Shown: in pieces, positions 24,200 through 40,694 of the stretch | How positions within the stretch are numbered: position 1 is the first letter of the stretch | Layout: every line of letters begins with the position of its first letter | Origin: Anabas testudineus | Lineage: Eukaryota; Chordata; Actinopteri; Anabantiformes; Anabantidae | Length of the DNA: 64,000 nt | NCBI RefSeq assembly: GCF_900324465.2 | Contig: NC_046615.1 | Span: forward strand, 24,191,836 to 24,255,835 | Direction: 5' to 3' | The notes under the pieces: generated by a model | The model's database searches: none | What the model saw: the letters and a program-made list of their open reading frames with translations, nothing else | Told to the model about the DNA's origin: nothing | Position numbers and translations under genes: made by a program

Positions 24200-25202
24200 G
24201 TTCAGGGGCTGTTGGACTCTTTGTGGTGGTTCTGGTCTGTTTGTGGTTCTGGTCTATTTGTGGTGGTTCTGGTCTGTTGGTGGTTCTGGTCTGTTGGTGG
24301 TTCTGGTCTGTTGGTGGTTCTGGTCTGTTTGTGGTGGTTCTGGTCCGTTGGTGGTTTTGGTCCGTTGGTGGTTCTGGTCTATTTGTGGTGGTTCTGGTCC
24401 GTTGGTGGTTCTGGTCTGTTGGTGGTTCTGGTCCGTTGGTGGTTCTGGTCCGTTGGTGGTTCTGGTCCGTTGGTGGTTCTGGTCCGTTGGTGGTTCTGGT
24501 CTGTTGGTGGTTCTGGTCCGTTGGTGGTTCTGGTCTGTTGGTGGTTCTGGTCTGTTTGTGGTGGTTCTGGTCCGTTGGTGGTTTTGGTCTGTTGGTGGTT
24601 CTGGTCTGTTGGTGGTTCTGGTCTGTTTGTGGTTCTGGTCTGTTGGTGGTTCTGGTCCGTTGGTCGTTGTTCTGGTCTGTTTGTGGTTCTGGTCTGTTGG
24701 TGGTTCTGGTCTGTTTGTGGTTCTGGTCTGTTGGTGGTTCTGGTCTGTTGGTGGTTCTGGTCTGTTTGTGGTTCTGGTCTATTTGTGGTGGTTCAGGTCC
24801 GTTGGTGGTTCTGGTCTGTTTGTGGTTCTGGTCTGTTTGTGGTTCAGGTCCGTTGGTCGTTGTTGTAGTCTGTTTGTGGTTCTGTTCTGTTTGTGGTTCT
24901 GGTCTGTTTGTGGTTCTGGTCCGTTGGTGGTTTTGGTCCGTTGGTCGTTGTTGTAGTCTGTTTGTGGTTCTGGTCTGTTTGTGGTTCTGGTCTGTTTGTG
25001 GTTCTGGTCTGTTTGTGGTTCTGGTCTGTTTGTGGTGGTTCTGGTCCGTTGGTGGTTCTGGTCTGTTGGTGGTTCTGGTCTGTTGGTGGTTCTGGTCTGT
25101 TGGTGGTTCTGGTCTGTTTGTGGTGGTTCTGGTCCGTTGGTGGTTCTGGTCCGTTGGTGGTTCTGGTCCGTTGGTGGTTCTGGTCCGTTGGTGGTTCTGG
25201 TC
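24200..25202. repeat. 1-kb G/T-rich minisatellite upstream of CART
   Basis: Units of 17 bp (TGGTTCTGGTCTGTTGG) mixed with 17-20-bp variants containing TTTGTGGTGG. The plus strand is nearly free of A and very G/T-rich. Because 17 is not a multiple of 3 and the unit lacks stops, long open frames run in several frames on both strands; these are not genes. The array ends about 200 bp before the CART CRE sites. Confidence 0.97.
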
Positions 25203-25402
25203 TCGTACAGACACTCTGGTTCAGGGTTAAACCATTGTGGGACCGATTTGATTGATCTGTGTCTTCTGTTCTACAAGGATCGGGATCTGGACCTCCGGGT
25301 TCGGCAGACTGGAAACCTGGACCCTGTGTCGGTCCACAGAGCTGCAGCAGGTGGTTCTGTCCTTCACTTCAGTACCTGACTAACCCGTCATGATGGGGCT
25401 CA

Positions 25403-25438
25403 TTACGTCACGCCCGTGACGTCCTCCGGGGGCGGAGC
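25403..25438 (+). promoter_or_regulatory. CART promoter: two CRE-like sites and a GC box
   Basis: TTACGTCA (25403-25410), TGACGTCC (25417-25424) and GGGGGCGGAGC (25428-25438) lie ~125-160 bp before the CART start codon. Mammalian CART promoters are known to contain a CREB-bound CRE; the match in position and type supports cAMP/CREB control here. No TATA box was identified. Confidence 0.6.
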
Positions 25439-25560
25439 ATGCGGGGCGCCTCGTCCAAACATCCCGCGCGCAGCGAGCGGTGCGCGAGAAGCACCTGAGC
25501 AGAGGTGAAGGCAGCTCGCGACTCCCGGAACTCTCTCTCTTCCGCTTCGTTTTCGGAACC

Positions 25561-28197
25561 ATGTGGGCGCGAGCTGTTCTGTGCGCGGCGCTGCTGTGCG
25601 CGCTCTGCCCGGCGGGGAGGACGGAAGCCGGGAGGGACGAGAGACAGGTCCAGGTCCAGGACCAGCGGACCCCCAACAGACTGGTTCGGCCTTACTTTGT
25701 TACCTTTACTATATGAAGTAGACTAGAGGTCCAGGTCCAGGTCCAGGACCAGCGGACCCCCTTTGTTACCTTTACTATATGAAGTAGACTAGAGGTCCAG
25801 GTCCAGGACCAGCGGACCCCCTTTGTTACCTTTACTATATGAAGTAGACTAGAGGTCCAGGTCCAGGACCAGGACCAGCGGACCCCCTTTGTTACCTTTA
25901 CTATATGAAGTAGACTAGAGGTCCAGGTCCAGGTCCAGGACCAGCGGACCCCCTTTGTTACCTTTACTATATGAAGTAGACTAGAGGTCCAGGTCCAGGT
26001 CCAGCGGACCCCCTTTGTTACCTTTACTATATGAAGTAGACTAGAGGTCCAGGACCAGGACCAGCGGACCCCCTTTGTTACCTTTACTATATGAAGTAGA
26101 CTAGAGGTCCAGGTCCAGGACCAGCGGACCCCCTTTGTTACCTTTACTATATGAAGTAGACTAGAGGTCCAGGTCCAGGACCAGCGGACCCCCTTTGTTA
26201 CCTTTACTATATGAAGTAGACTAGAGGTCCAGGTCCAGGACCAGCGGACCCCCTTTGTTACCTTTACTATATGAAGTAGACTAGAGGTCCAGGTCCAGGT
26301 CCAGGACCAGCGGACCCCCTTTGTTACCTTTACTATATGAAGTAGACTAGAGGTCCAGGTCCAGGTCCAGGACCAGCGGACCCCCTTTGTTACCTTTACT
26401 ATATGAAGTAGACTAGAGGTCCAGGTCCAGGTCCAGCGGACCCCCTTTGTTACCTTTACTATATGAAGTAGACTAGAGGTCCAGGTCCAGGTCCAGGACC
26501 AGCGGACCCCCTTTGTTACCTTTACTATATGAAGTAGACTAGAGGTCCAGGTCCAGGTCCAGGACCAGCGGACCCCCTTTGTTACCTTTACTATATGAAG
26601 TAGACTAGAGGTCCAGGTCCAGGTCCAGGACCAGCGGACCCCCTTTGTTACCTTTACTATATGAAGTAGACTAGAGGTCCAGGTCCAGGTCCAGGACCAG
26701 CGGACCCCCTTTGTTACCTTTACTAGAGGTTCAGGTGTTCTGTGGTTTAAATAGTGTGATAATTAGAACTACTGATGGTGGAAGGTGTGAAGATAATATA
26801 ATATTATCAAGTACAGATGTGATATAGTTTTAGAATTAAGTATAATATAAAACTAGAATGAAGTACATCACTTATTATAAAACTAGAATGAAGTACATCA
26901 CTTATTATAAAACTAGAATGAAGTACATCACTTATTATAAAACTAGAATGAAGTACATCACTTATTATAAAACTAGAATGAAGTACATCACTTATTATAA
27001 AACTAGAATGAAGTACATCACTTATTATAAAACTAGAATGAAGTACATCACTTATTATAAAACTAATATGAAAACTGTTTCACACCTTTAATTATTGGTA
27101 CTGCACGTTTATGTTGTAATTTACTGTAGGAAATTGTTTTTTATCTGCAGCTGCTAAATGTAAAAGTAACTTCTAAATGAGTATGGCGTACAATAAAATA
27201 CTCTGAATTACCACAGAATTGTCTTTAAGTTAATTACTTGAGTTCCTTTTTAACTGATTTACACGTTAGGTTGATGGAAGACAAAGTCTTACAGAAAGTA
27301 TTAGCATGACAACACTGAAGCTGAGTGAAGACAATTACAGTGAGTGAAAAATGAGGAAAAAATGAACAGAGTCTGCTGAGAGTGTCACAGGAAAGTGTGA
27401 CAAAACAGTGAAAACAGTGGTTGATGAGATGCAGTTCTGTTCTCCACTACTGAACTCATATCTGTCAGATTTATGTCTAATGTGTGTGTGTTTTCAGCTT
27501 GGTGCTTTGCATGAAGTGCTGGAGAAACTGCAGACGAAGAGGATTAATCCCTGGGAGAAGAAATATGGACAAGTCCCCTCTGTGAGCAATGCAATTAAAT
27601 ACACGTCGCTTGAATACAGTCTGCACACGGACAGTTTTACATTTCCACTAACTCAAGGTTCAGTTTGTGAAACTGTTCTAAATCAGGTTGTTGACGTTTT
27701 TCTCTACTTGAATCTGTTCATGAATTAAACTGAACTTGTTGGATTGTGCACAAACCTGATTTATGAGACATGAGGAATCAATGAGGTGGTACTTTTACTT
27801 CAACATTATTGATGCATTAACACCTGTTTTATCTTGTATGATCAGATATATGTCATATGTAAAGACACTAATAACACGTACAGTAAAAAGTACTACATTT
27901 AGTAATATTTCTATTATTTGAAATATAGTGGGCAACTAAAACTCCTGCTGTGTGTTTTTGTGAAGTGCTCTGTAAACCCTTTGTACTCACCAAAATGCTG
28001 CTGCATGTGTGGATCCCATGTGCAGCTCCAGCAGCGTACACACAGTCGTAGAGTCCTGTTTTACTAAACGTGGTTCTTGTCGTCCACAGTGTGACCTCGG
28101 GGAGCACTGTGCCGTCAGGAAAGGATCTCGAATCGGGAAGATGTGCGACTGTCCCCGAGGAGCTTTCTGTAACTTCTTCCTGCTCAAGTGCTTATGA
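25561..28197 (+). CDS. Cocaine- and amphetamine-regulated transcript (CART) prepropeptide
   Basis: Three exons: 25561-25647, 27498-27581, 28090-28197, all phase 0, 92 aa. Exon 1 encodes a signal peptide ([19 protein letters not shown]). Exon 2 encodes [15 protein letters not shown], the dibasic cleavage region and [10 protein letters not shown]. Exon 3 encodes the mature knot with all six cysteines ([20 protein letters not shown], then [15 protein letters not shown]). CART is a secreted appetite- and stress-related neuropeptide. The exon 1 end is chosen because DERQ/LGAL lines up with the family, but the donor CAG/GTCCAG is weak and lies inside a minisatellite. The propeptide is shorter than the usual 102-117 aa, mainly in exon 1. 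Fish have several CART paralogues and I cannot say which this is. A likely poly(A) signal ATTAAA is at 28305. Confidence 0.92.
25641..26725. repeat. 60/66-bp minisatellite spanning the CART exon 1 / intron 1 boundary
   Basis: Seventeen units marked by TTTGTTACCTTTACTATATG, spaced 60 or 66 bp. The 6-bp difference comes from variable numbers of GTCCAG/GACCAG. The first unit overlaps the end of CART exon 1 and differs from the rest after GCGGACCCCC, so the array seems to have grown out of the exon-intron junction. Confidence 0.97.
26850..27062. repeat. 30-bp tandem repeat, seven near-identical copies
   Basis: Unit AACTAGAATGAAGTACATCA plus CTTATTATAA. The copies are identical by eye, so the expansion is recent. 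It lies in CART intron 1; the open frame across it is a by-product of a unit length divisible by three. Confidence 0.98.
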
Positions 28198-28469
28198 GCA
28201 AATCAGAAACACAGCAAGAGTATATTTTTTCCAAATATATATATGATGTAAAGTAGCCTTTAGAGCCTTTATGTGAAGATATTTTTGTCCACTTCTGTGT
28301 GAACATTAAAGGTGTTTTATCTTGCTTCTTTCCAACGACTCATTTGTTTTACCCAGTTTGTCTTAAAGCTTTTTTTTGAAGGGAACCAGTAAGTTCAGGC
28401 TTGTTGGTTTTTAGTAAACCTGAGAGAGTGAGACCTCTGTCCTTCAACATCTTCACCATTTCAAAGTGA

Positions 28470-29030
28470 TTTGCTATCATCAGTCCTCCTCCTCTCCCTC
28501 AGTCGTCTATTAATTCCACTTTGGCTTAAACAGTGACTGATAGTGTGATCTGACTCCGATGGACCTTGGATTTGACCTCTAATCTCAATAGAAGTTATTC
28601 TGGGTTCTTTAGTTACCATTTGTATTTTTGCTCCTATGTCCACGTCCTGGGAGGTTGGCTTCAGTCCTGTGGACCTTCAACGTCTGAATTATATGTGCAA
28701 CTGTAGTCACGGGAACATCGAGCTGCTTGGAGATGGTCTTACAGTCTTTACCTTTAACATGTTTGTCTATCATTTTTCTTTCTAATCTCCTGAGACGACT
28801 CTCTCTGTAGTTTTCTGTGGTCCATGTTCAGTGTGGTTCACACCATGATACCAAACAGCACAGTGACCACGTTTCACCCTTTAAATGAACAGACTGACTA
28901 ATTACAAGTGTGAAGACACTAATTACAGGACACCCTTTAGATTAACAGGGTCAAATTATTTAATATCTTTTCTAGGGAACCATCATTTATGTAGAGACCC
29001 GTTTCATTTGTGGTTTTTTTTTTTTATTTG
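28470..29030 (-). mobile_element. Tc1-like DNA transposon, partial and degraded
   Basis: On the minus strand a Tc1-type N-terminal DNA-binding region can be read in broken frames: MDHRKLQRESSQEIR, then ISKQLDV-like and TVAHIIQ-like helix-turn-helix words, plus the leader CACACCATGATACCAAACAG typical of fish Tc1 relatives. Frameshifts and stops are present and the C-terminal DDE part is missing. Confidence 0.7.
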
Positions 29031-29930
29031 AACACAACTTCTGTCGTAACGTCTGATTTTTATTTTCAGTTTCAAGTTATTTCAGTGACCATTGTGGGTG
29101 TTTGTTTCTTTAACAGAGGGGGGATCAACATTTGTCCACGTCCATTTTAACCCAGAAATTTCACACATTAAGACATAATACAGCAGACATCTTTGAGATT
29201 TGTCTGGTTAAAATGATCACGTCTTTGGCTACAGAGCGATGTTAAAGATCTGGGACATCACTAAAATGTTCATCTGTTTCAGTGATGTCTTTTGTTCATT
29301 CGTTCTGATTTCTGGTTTAATTTTTATTTTGATAATTTTTGGCATCAAAAGAGGTGGACTCTAAATAAAATTGAACTGTCAAGTCAGTATTCCATTTAGG
29401 AAGAATGTAAAGAAAACTACATTTATAGACGTTTATTAGCTGAATATTTAAAAATTTTATTAGAACGAGGAAACATTTGGCTGTAATGTTGATGTTGAGC
29501 TCTAATTTAGGGTCATGTTCTTGTATTTTTGTACTATATATGTTTTTTGCAATTGTCGCCATTTTGATTCTATCATTTAAAAAAACCCTTTAAACCAGAA
29601 TAAAAGTGTCGACTTTACTCAGGATCTAAATTGTTAATTTATTGTGCAGAGAGAAAGAAACCTTTGTTCCTCAAGTTGCTGAGGTTAATACCAAGAAAGG
29701 TATTAACCTGCGACTACTTCTATCACCACCTCTGTGACGGATCAACCCACAGACCGAACGTGCTTCAAAACACCAAAACCCAACAGACTAACAGCATAGT
29801 TTGTGTTTTAATTTATTCCTACACACTCCTGCGTTTACATGTTAACATGTATGTTAACAGAAAAGATAATTAACACCAATGAAGATGTGAACAAATCACC
29901 AGTCCTGCACAGCAGAGCGTTTTTGTCCCA
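29031..29930. other. Intergenic between CART and rps17
   Basis: AT-rich sequence between two converging genes. No gene or clear repeat recognised. Confidence 0.5.
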
Positions 29931-29962
29931 AAGGGTTTTATTAGAAGATACTTTACAGACGT

Positions 29963-33865
<3,903 letters not shown>

Positions 33866-33930
33866 GTTGGATCGGCCTGGCAGAAGAGGACAAGCAGACT
33901 TCCGGTGGAAGTTTAAATGGGCAGACGGAA
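33866..33930 (-). promoter_or_regulatory. rps17 promoter and 5' UTR with TOP-like tract
   Basis: Reading toward the gene: CCGGAAGT (ETS-type, 33905-33898), then CTGCTTGTCCTCTTCTGCC and CCGATCCAAC before the ATG. A pyrimidine-rich start is expected for a ribosomal-protein mRNA with a 5' terminal oligopyrimidine tract. The precise transcription start is inferred. Confidence 0.55.
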
Positions 33931-36622
33931 GTCCAGAGCAGAGACACTCGCTGCTGCTCCGCCCCCCGACGGCCGGAGGCTGCAACTACAACAACAAGCG
34001 CTAATAATAAAAGAGTCAGGTAAAGGACTAGAAACACACAAAACGGATTAAATTAAGATTCAAAAAGACATAATACAGCTAATGTACAAAACAACTGCTA
34101 TGACACAAGCACAAAAAGAGGAAAAACTACTAAAAAAACTAACTACAGTGAAATGCTGAATTACCACAAAGAGACACAAATGGCCAGGACCCTCAAAATG
34201 ACTACAAGGAGATCAATTAGAACTAGAATTAGAAACTTGTTGCAAAATAAGTAAAACTAGACAAAAACTTGAGATTTTTGTGGTTTGTTCACTTGTTTTC
34301 TATTTATGGTTTTATTATATATTTTTTATAAGGTAAAGTCGTTATTTTATTAGTCGACTTCTTAGCGTCAGTTCCCCAAACATGTCAGTTTCCTTTTCAG
34401 CTTGTACAGAAAACTAACATGAAGCAGAAATAAATGATTTAAGGATAATAAAAATATGTATTCAGATTGTTTGTCTTTTACCTTTAAAGTACGTCAGTGT
34501 TACTGCAGCCTATTTGGTTTCAGATCAGTAGGGTTCCCTACATGTTGTCCTGTGATGTGATGCAGGTTAAAATGTCAGACATCACTAATCCTCACCAAAT
34601 TGGTGTAGACAGAAGGTGCTTCTTCTGCTTCATATCATTAAAATTACAAGAGGCAAGAAGATTTAAAAAACAAATCAGACGTAAAGGCTTTTATTACTGA
34701 GAGGTTATTGCAGAAATACATTCAGGTGATTCTCATCTTTATACTACAAACAGCTCTGTGTTCAGAGGACATTCCTGCAGTGTTTCAAAAACACTAAAAA
34801 GATCAGATTAATAAAAGTCATATTAATAAAACATAACAGCCAGCGAGCAGATAAACAGACTGTCTAACACTTCTGGCTCCTAGGTGAAAACAAAAAACAG
34901 TTAATAGCTAATAAAGTCATACTTTTTCAAAGAGAATGAAGCTTCTCTTCAATAACAAAGATAATATTTATAATTTAAAGGTTTTCGATGAAATATTATT
35001 CTGTTAAGTACAAAATGAAATCTGTAAAATACAGAAAAAAAAACACTGAACTTTCTTTTTAAAAGTGAGAAGTCAAACTGTTTTTGTGCTTCCTCACATC
35101 GTCTTTATTCACTGTAAGCTCTGTAAAAGTAGACAAAAAACATTTCCAATAATAATATTATGTTGTCTGCACACATACACACACACACACCTATTATTTG
35201 ATTAATGTAAAGATACACTCGACTTGTTTTACTGTGTTTTATCACCTACAGGAGTTAGGTCTATAGTTTTTTTAATTAAAGGGACAGTGCAACATTTTGG
35301 GGAAATCTCTTCTTTCCTCTGGTGTCTGGATCCATTTCTCGTGGTTTTTCCTGATGGTTTATCGATTAGTGAATAGAAACCAGTGATGTTGGCGTTATCC
35401 TGTGCATTTGTTGTTTACTTATGTATATATTGTTTCCACTATATCTGCATTTAAATATGTTTTAATATGTTTTTTAAAAGTCTGTCCTGTGAACATAAAG
35501 CCGCTAGATATTTATCACCACAACAGACACTAACTGAGAAAACAAATTAATGATCCATAAACTTAGTTTCTAGGAGACAGGGTTGGTCTGTAAAGTGCAG
35601 TGTACTGTGATGAGACTGGGGGGATCCAGCTGCCCTGGTTCTGTAACAAACATTTAAAACTCACTGATGAAAGTAGTAGAACCATCAATTTGCACTTTAG
35701 TTACATGCTGAACGTTTCTTGGTTCTGGGCAGTAATTTCATTAAATCTTAACTGGTTGTTCAGAAATTCCCCAGAGAGAAGAAATGATCAGGACACATCA
35801 CATTAGTCTCTATAAAGCAGAAATCAGTTACTCTACAAGTTTATTTGAAACTACAGATTACCCTAGAAGTACGCAGATACTGTTCAAAGTAGAACCTGAA
35901 ACCTGAACCTGACATAATGCGGCTGAATTTTTTAAGTGAGTATAATCGTGGAAACGTGCAAAATGTGAAAGACAAGAGCGTTTAGTTTTGTGCAAGAAAT
36001 GCAGCTTAAAGCCTTAAAGGGAACTCTCTGGCATGTAAGACATTTCCAGCTGAGTCTCAGGGCAGAAAAAAGTGCTCTACAGTAGAAGTTATGGCCGTAC
36101 TTTCCTTTATAACCGAGTCCTGTATGTGTGGGAAAAGTGCAAAGAAGAAGAAGCTGCATTTATCTAAAACACCCCCACCTACCACAGACAGGTGTGCTGG
36201 ACTTGGACAGTGGTACAGTTGTCATCACTATGTAAAACTCCACACTGATGTGAAGCCTAACAGTCAGGATGTGCAGACTGTCAGCTTTAATTAACTGGTT
36301 TGGTCTGCCTTCAGCAGGTGAAACGCAGCTCAGCTGGCTTCAGATTGGGTGACTGACTTGGTGATTGGATAACATTGCAGCGGTTCCTTCTTTCTTTCTC
36401 ACTTCATATTAACAACAGATTCCAAATGCAACAACCCAAACACAGTGTACACTTAAAGCAAAGCAAAGCCTGTAGAAGGCTGTGTCACCTTAATAGTTGT
36501 AAACTGTCTCAGTGGGTTTTGGTGTTAAACATTCACATCTTAACCTCTTGGTTAAGATGTGACTGATGAAAACTGCGTCACTGTCCAAATACTTAGACTG
36601 TATCTGATTTGGATGTTTGTTG
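33931..36622. other. Intergenic between rps17 and sh3gl3-like
   Basis: 2.7 kb of AT-rich sequence. No exon, RNA gene or well-defined repeat recognised. A stretch near 35270-35350 (GGGACAGTGCAACATTTTGG) resembles the ends of fish non-autonomous transposons but is too degraded to name. Confidence 0.45.
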
Positions 36623-39600
36623 TCACGGTAACGGCAGAGGAACCAGCACATCCACATAGGTGATGGGAAAGAGTCCCGATCGGCCAGCGAGCTCACCCTC
36701 AAACCAGTTGGTGTCAACCTGACTTCTGAGGACGATGACGTCGCCCTCGCTGAAGCTCAGCTCGCCATCGTGGTTTGGATGGAAGGAGTACAACGCTCTG
36801 CAACAGGGCTGATCCAGGACCAGCTGACTGTCAGCTGGGTGAGACATAAACAGTGATTTAGTATCTTTATAGACACATTCTAACATTCAGTGTATTTGTA
36901 GCTGTGTGATTATCTGTTGTTTTCATGTCTAATTATTCAGTAACTATTAGTAAATATTAAACTGTTGACCTGGTCTAGAAGAGGAAACATACTCAACTAA
37001 CCCTGAGGTGTCAAATAATTACTGGACATGAAATGATAGAAGAGTAAATCTACTCCTAAAGAGATGATCTCACAACCTATGGCCTGTGAGCAGGAGTCTT
37101 CCTGTAAATGGACTCAAGCTTTTCAAAAAACAAAATCACAGTGGAGACATTTTCTTACCGTAACAGGAGATGGGACTCCCGGGCGTGGACGGTAACACTG
37201 TGAACTGTGAGCCTACAACACACAAAACCTGCATAATGAAATACTGAATTCCAGTGAGATGTGACAGTAAAATTCAAACAGCAACTAAAAACAACCTGAG
37301 GAAACCGCAAACGTCTGGCTGTAAAATCCAACGCTGTTGTTGTGTTCGCTTCTGACTCGGATCTTTCTGGACCTGATCCGTCGCTCGGGTTTGTTACTGG
37401 CAGCCGTCAGCCTGTTTTCAACATATACAACACAACAACCGCGGGATCAGGAACTCATCAACTGTCCTACACAGGAAGGTATAACAGGTGCTGGACCCGG
37501 GCTCACCTGGCCTGCAGGTTGCCATGGAGACCCAGCAGGATGCGATGGGCGTTGCGGTGAAAGTCGAGCAGCGCTGCGACCAGAGCTGCCAGTCGACTGA
37601 GCCGATCCACCTGCAGGAAGAAACACACAGCCTCTTGAATTAAAGTGTTGTTAATCACCAAAGTTAAATTCAGGCAGTCTGGATAAAAAGAGTGTGTGTG
37701 ATCAATTAACTGACTGATGAAATACAACACGGGACGTTTGTGACGTGTGCGCTTGTTTCACTGTCAACTCACGTCGTTCTGCAGCAGGATGAACATGCTC
37801 CTCTCTGCCAGCTCTTTGGACGTGATAAACTTGTCCCAGGACTGTCGCACCTCCTCCTCTGGCGTCTTCCCCTTTCGTCTCCTCTTGTAATCAAAGTCCA
37901 GCCGACGACCGTTCAGCTTCTTCAGCTGGTGCTGATCAACACACAGACGCAGCAGCTGGAAATTCTCCATTCACACTTGATGAGTTATGTGTTTCTGGGT
38001 ACTTGAGAATATTTCTTCAAGTACCATGTCGAATGTACTCAGGAAGTACTCAAGTGTCATGAGCACTGTGTAGAAATACTGTGTTACTGGTAATAGTGCT
38101 GCATTCACATGCTGCCTCCTCTCACCCTGATCTCCTTCACCTCTGTGTTGTGGACGTCCTGCAGGGGGTCGATGAAGGTGCGTTTGACGTTAACATCCAG
38201 CGCGTCCCTGGCCTGGGCAACCTGCTGCAGAGCTTCACCCACACAGGTCAGAGCTCCACCTGAACAAGAGGATGAATACAGAAAGAAGAAAAGCAGCAAA
38301 AGAGTCAAAAGCATCAAAAAAGCATCGACCAAAGTTGTGTCTTTTACTAATTTGATCTGTATTCCCACTAACTGGAGAACTCCAGTGTTGTACTGGAGAA
38401 ACAAACGCAGACAGATTCCACTCTATCTTAATCAGGATCCTTTGTGACCTGTTGCAGTTAAATGACTTTTTACTACCTTTATTATACTTTCTGAACTGAG
38501 AAAGAGCTGCACTGGACCTGATGACACTAAATGAGCCTCACAGGCTCCTGTGAAGCAGTCGTTACCGTAACAGCAGGAGGGAGAACACATCTTAACCTTT
38601 TTCTTCTAAAGCATCACGTCATCAGTTTTCAGAAGGGAACGGACATTTTGTCTGCAGCGTGAAGCTCTGTGAATTTTCTGTCTTAGTTTTTGAGTCTGTC
38701 AATGTGACATCGTGTGAGTCGAGTCCACACTGAACTACACCCAGCAACAGACCAAATTCAGAGGCAGCTCCGAGCTCCTGGCTGTGGTGCAGCATGCACT
38801 CTCCCAGCATGCCCTCTGTCTGCGGGTAACCTGTAGACTTCCCCTGTCCTCGAATCCTGGACACGGTGTTGAGCATGCTCAGTTTGGCTCTGTACGCTAG
38901 GAAAACACAGAAGTATCAGCAGCAGGACTTGAATCATTGGCTGCACGTCACACTTCATTGGTGCACTGATAGATTCAGACAGCCCGTCCGTACCTGGGTT
39001 TGGTTGGAGGAACTGTGTGGTTCTAGGCAGCAGCTCCAGCAGCACAGCGTGAATCACTGCGACACTCTGCAGAGACACACACGTCAGCCCTGATCAGACC
39101 GAGCTCGCTGTGCTGTGTGAGCACAACGCTGACGGTCCCAGTTTTACCTTCTCCATCTTCACAAAGTCCTCGTCCATCTTGGTTCCCTCTGCTCCCATCA
39201 GCCGCTCGTTCAGCAGCTGCACAGAGACACAGTCGGGTCCATAAGTATCTGGACAGTGACACACAGTGCAGTACTACACATGGATCCTGAGAGCAGCTGG
39301 CTACAGTAAAGATCAGCTTTAACATACTAATACTAATAATACCTACAGACCTGACAGAGCAGTAGTAGTAACAGCAGCTTTACTTTTAGGACAGTATTTG
39401 TGGAAAGTACATAAATGTACTGCAGTTCTGTACTTAAGTGCAGTACTTCATGACTCATTTTGTACTTCTGTATACTTCTATTGTACTTTTTAACGAACAG
39501 GAACAGAAGTAATAGTAAAAAGCAGTAACTGCTGTAGTAATTCACTGCCAACAGTACTGAGAGTGTAGTAGTACTGGTAGTAATGTCGTAGTAGTACTAA

Positions 39601-39880
39601 TAAACATACAACGCAGTAACTCTAATTAAATCAGGTTCATCCCGATGAAAATATTTGTAGAAGGAAAATAAATGAATCGCTGATGATCAGTGATGTGATG
39701 GATCGATATGTGCAGTACTAGGCCCTGTGTCGCAGTACTACCACAGTAGTAGTAGTACTACACCTTCGTCCCTTCATCCCGGTACTGATTTATCCGTTAG
39801 AATTCACCTGGCACGGCTCGGTTCGTCCCGGTTACCTGGCTGGCCTTGTGCAGCTGCTTCTTCATCCCGGACACCGACAT
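36623..39880 (-). CDS. Endophilin-A family protein, most like SH3GL3
   Basis: Ten exons: 39880-39836, 39216-39148, 39066-38994, 38896-38753, 38259-38126, 37931-37773, 37610-37507, 37411-37296, 37212-37159, 36834-36623, giving 369 aa. The N-BAR domain starts [15 protein letters not shown] and continues [36 protein letters not shown] and [21 protein letters not shown] basic linker ([19 protein letters not shown]) leads to a C-terminal SH3 domain: [20 protein letters not shown], then [20 protein letters not shown]. Endophilins bend membranes in clathrin-mediated endocytosis and recruit dynamin and synaptojanin through SH3. Assignment to SH3GL3 rests partly on neighbours C15orf40 and rps17, as on human 15q25. 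Confidence 0.92.

Positions 39881-40694
<814 letters not shown>

Noticed and set aside
24048-25230. Long open frames (up to 388 codons) on both strands
   Set aside because: They are by-products of a stop-free 17-bp minisatellite read in several frames; the predicted peptides are pure repeats.
25641-26725. Regularly spaced repeats resembling a CRISPR array
   Set aside because: The whole 60/66-bp unit repeats with no unique spacers, and the genome is vertebrate.
26858-27091. Open frame of repeated [10 protein letters not shown]
   Set aside because: Produced by a 30-bp tandem repeat, a length divisible by three, inside CART intron 1.
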